Shown: one piece after another, positions 14,190-15,516 of the stretch
Layout of the letters: every line of letters starts with the position of its first letter
Numbering within the stretch: position 1 is the first letter of the stretch
Assembly (NCBI GenBank): GCA_023427085.1
Contig: JAEZBO010000145.1
Coordinates: 1 to 15,516, forward strand
Direction of reading: 5' to 3'
Length of the DNA stretch: 15,516 nt
Source of the DNA: Pseudomonadota bacterium
GTDB taxonomy: Bacteria; Pseudomonadota; Gammaproteobacteria; Burkholderiales; Burkholderiaceae_B
The notes under the pieces: generated by a model
The model's database searches: none
What the model saw: only the letters and a program-made list of their open reading frames with translations
Told to the model about the DNA's origin: nothing
Translations under genes and position numbers: made by a program

Positions 14190-15516
14190 GGCCAGCAGCG
14201 CGCGCACCTCGGTCAGCGACCGCGGCACCAGGTCGAGCGCGCGCCGACCCTGCGCATCGCGCAATGCCGGGTCGGCGCCGCGTGCGATCAGCAGGGCCAG
14301 GTCGGCGGGCGTCTCGCTGCGCTCGGCCGCGACGTGCAGCACGGTCCAGCCCGCGTGGTCGGCGGCGTTGATAGCAATCCCCTGCGCCAGCAGATAGTCC
14401 AGATACGCCACCTCCTCGTCGAAGGCGGCGCGGACCGACGTCATGCGGTAGAGGTTGTGCAGCAAGGTCCCGCCGTCGGGACGTGGCGCATGCGGATCCA
14501 GTCCTTGCACCCGGACCAGTTCGAAGGCTGCGACATCGAGGCAGTAGCTCAGCGTATCGCGACCTGCGCCGTCGAGTACCGTCGGATCCGCACCCAGGTC
14601 CAGCAGCGCACGCGCGACGTCCGGCGAGCGGCCCAGCAGCGCGCTTTGCAGCGGCGTGTAGCTCGGCGAGCCGCTGTCGCCGGGTGGCGGGGTGGCGCGC
14701 GCGTCGCGTGGCGCGCCGTGCTGGACCAGCAGCCTGGCGATGTCCGGCGTGCCGGCGCGATGCAGCGCGGTATCGCCGAAGCTGCTGCGTGCTTCGACGT
14801 CGGCGCCATGGGCCAGCAGCAGTCTGGCCGTGCGCGGCCCCGCGCTCATCAGCAGGGTGGCGCCGTTGTCGCCGCGTTCGTCGGGATCGGCTCCGGCCGC
14901 CAGCATCGCCTCGAGGATGGCCAGATGCTGGTCGGCGTCGATGTAGCGGCGCATCTGCGCGCGTAGTTGTCCGCCCAGCATTTCCTGCAGCCCAGCGGCT
15001 TCGGCGGGATCCATGTCGGCGGGCATCCAGCCCATCAAGTCCTGCCGCAACGCCGCTTCGTAGGCTTGGCGGCTGTCGGCGCCGCCGCCCGGCAGCCGCT
15101 GTGACCAGCGGTGTACCGGCCCGTAGCGCGCGTCGGTCCAGCGCCGCAGGCGCGCGCCGTGCTCGATCAGCCACTGCACGGTCGGCAGGGAGCCGTAGGT
15201 GACCGCCACGCCGATCGCCAGTTCGCGGGTGTCCAGCGTGGCGCCCGCCGCATGCAGCGCCTGCACCATCGCCAGGTTGTCGTTTGCCAGCGCGTGGCAC
15301 ATCGCGGTGTAGAACTCCTCGCCGTACTCCGTGTCGTCGCGTTGCCAGTCCGGATTCCAGATCACGTCCGGACGCGCGCCGGCCGCCAGCGCGGCGTGCA
15401 CTTCGGCCAGCCGCTCGGCCTGGGCCGCCTCGAGCAGGCGGCGTTCGGCGGCGCTCTGGCCCAGCAGCGCCGGCGGCGGTTCGTCGGGCCCGTGCTGGCC
15501 GGGCGCGCGCGCCAGC
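14187..15516 (-). CDS. Ankyrin-repeat protein (5' end outside window)
   Basis: The frame is open from the window edge to the stop at 14187, giving 442 visible residues. Ankyrin repeats are clear at several places, for example LLEAAQAERLAEVHAALAAGARPD near the visible start, DNGATLLMSAGPRTARLLLAHGADVE, FGDTALHRAGTPDIARLLVQHGAPRDAR, TPLQSALLGRSPDVARALLDLGADPT and AGWTVLHVAAERSE near the end. A GTG at 15401 could be read as a start but lies inside a repeat, so the true start is upstream and outside. The visible part has no membrane segment or catalytic motif. Ankyrin arrays act in protein-protein contacts; the partner is unknown. It converges with the substrate-binding protein gene, 9 nt between stops. 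Confidence 0.88.
   Translation of the reverse strand, partial: LARAPGQHGPDEPPPALLGQSAAERRLLEAAQAERLAEVHAALAAGARPDVIWNPDWQRDDTEYGEEFYTAMCHALANDNLAMVQALHAAGATLDTRELAIGVAVTYGSLPTVQWLIEHGARLRRWTDARYGPVHRWSQRLPGGGADSRQAYEAALRQDLMGWMPADMDPAEAAGLQEMLGGQLRAQMRRYIDADQHLAILEAMLAAGADPDERGDNGATLLMSAGPRTARLLLAHGADVEARSSFGDTALHRAGTPDIARLLVQHGAPRDARATPPPGDSGSPSYTPLQSALLGRSPDVARALLDLGADPTVLDGAGRDTLSYCLDVAAFELVRVQGLDPHAPRPDGGTLLHNLYRMTSVRAAFDEEVAYLDYLLAQGIAINAADHAGWTVLHVAAERSETPADLALLIARGADPALRDAQGRRALDLVPRSLTEVRALLA

Overview
The window is about 70% G+C with dense, tightly packed genes. It carries a TctC/Bug-type tripartite-tricarboxylate receptor, a LysR regulator next to a catabolic-type hydrolase, and a second periplasmic solute-binding protein. 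This mix points to a betaproteobacterium of the Burkholderiales, most likely Alcaligenaceae (Bordetella/Achromobacter-like). That is inference from gene content and base composition; no rRNA or other marker gene is present.

Left half, all read on the minus strand (8885 down to 1): a LysR regulator, mnmE (tRNA modification GTPase), an AlbA_2/GHKL ATP-binding protein, a small Cupin_3 protein, sbcD and sbcC. SbcC runs off the left edge. SbcD and SbcC form the nuclease and ATPase of the Mre11-Rad50-type complex and are 24 nt apart. The AlbA_2 gene (4759-6435) stands out: its base composition is clearly lower in G+C than both flanks, it starts 88 nt after the mnmE stop, and the mnmE 3' end is a known integration site for genomic islands such as SGI1. 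Beyond its 3' end lies a cluster of four TCTCTCTGCA repeats, two forming a perfect 12-bp inverted pair and two in tandem 21 bp apart. This is the most unusual part of the window.

Right half, plus strand (9034-12479): divergent from the LysR gene is an apparent catabolic cluster of a gamma-glutamyltransferase-family Ntn hydrolase without a signal peptide, a secreted Bug/TctC receptor, and a GAF-domain protein whose start overlaps the receptor stop. The divergent intergenic region has two palindromes built from ATAAC/GTTAT half-sites at positions suiting a LysR activator. A plausible model is that the LysR protein controls capture and hydrolysis of an amide or gamma-glutamyl-type compound; the substrate is unknown.

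12480-14177: a promoter-like block and a short signal-peptide ORF that stops early, a minus-strand 4-oxalocrotonate tautomerase-family gene, then a second copy of the same promoter-like block (TGATCTAAGCG, 34 nt, ATAATGG) driving an SsuA/NMT1-type ABC substrate-binding protein with no permease or ATPase beside it. The repeated promoter and the stump of a secreted protein suggest a decayed or deleted gene. A convergent ankyrin-repeat protein, open at the right edge, completes the window.

No rRNA, tRNA, CRISPR array, transposase or integrase gene was seen. Long ORFs opposite sbcC, sbcD, mnmE and ggt are high-GC antisense shadows.
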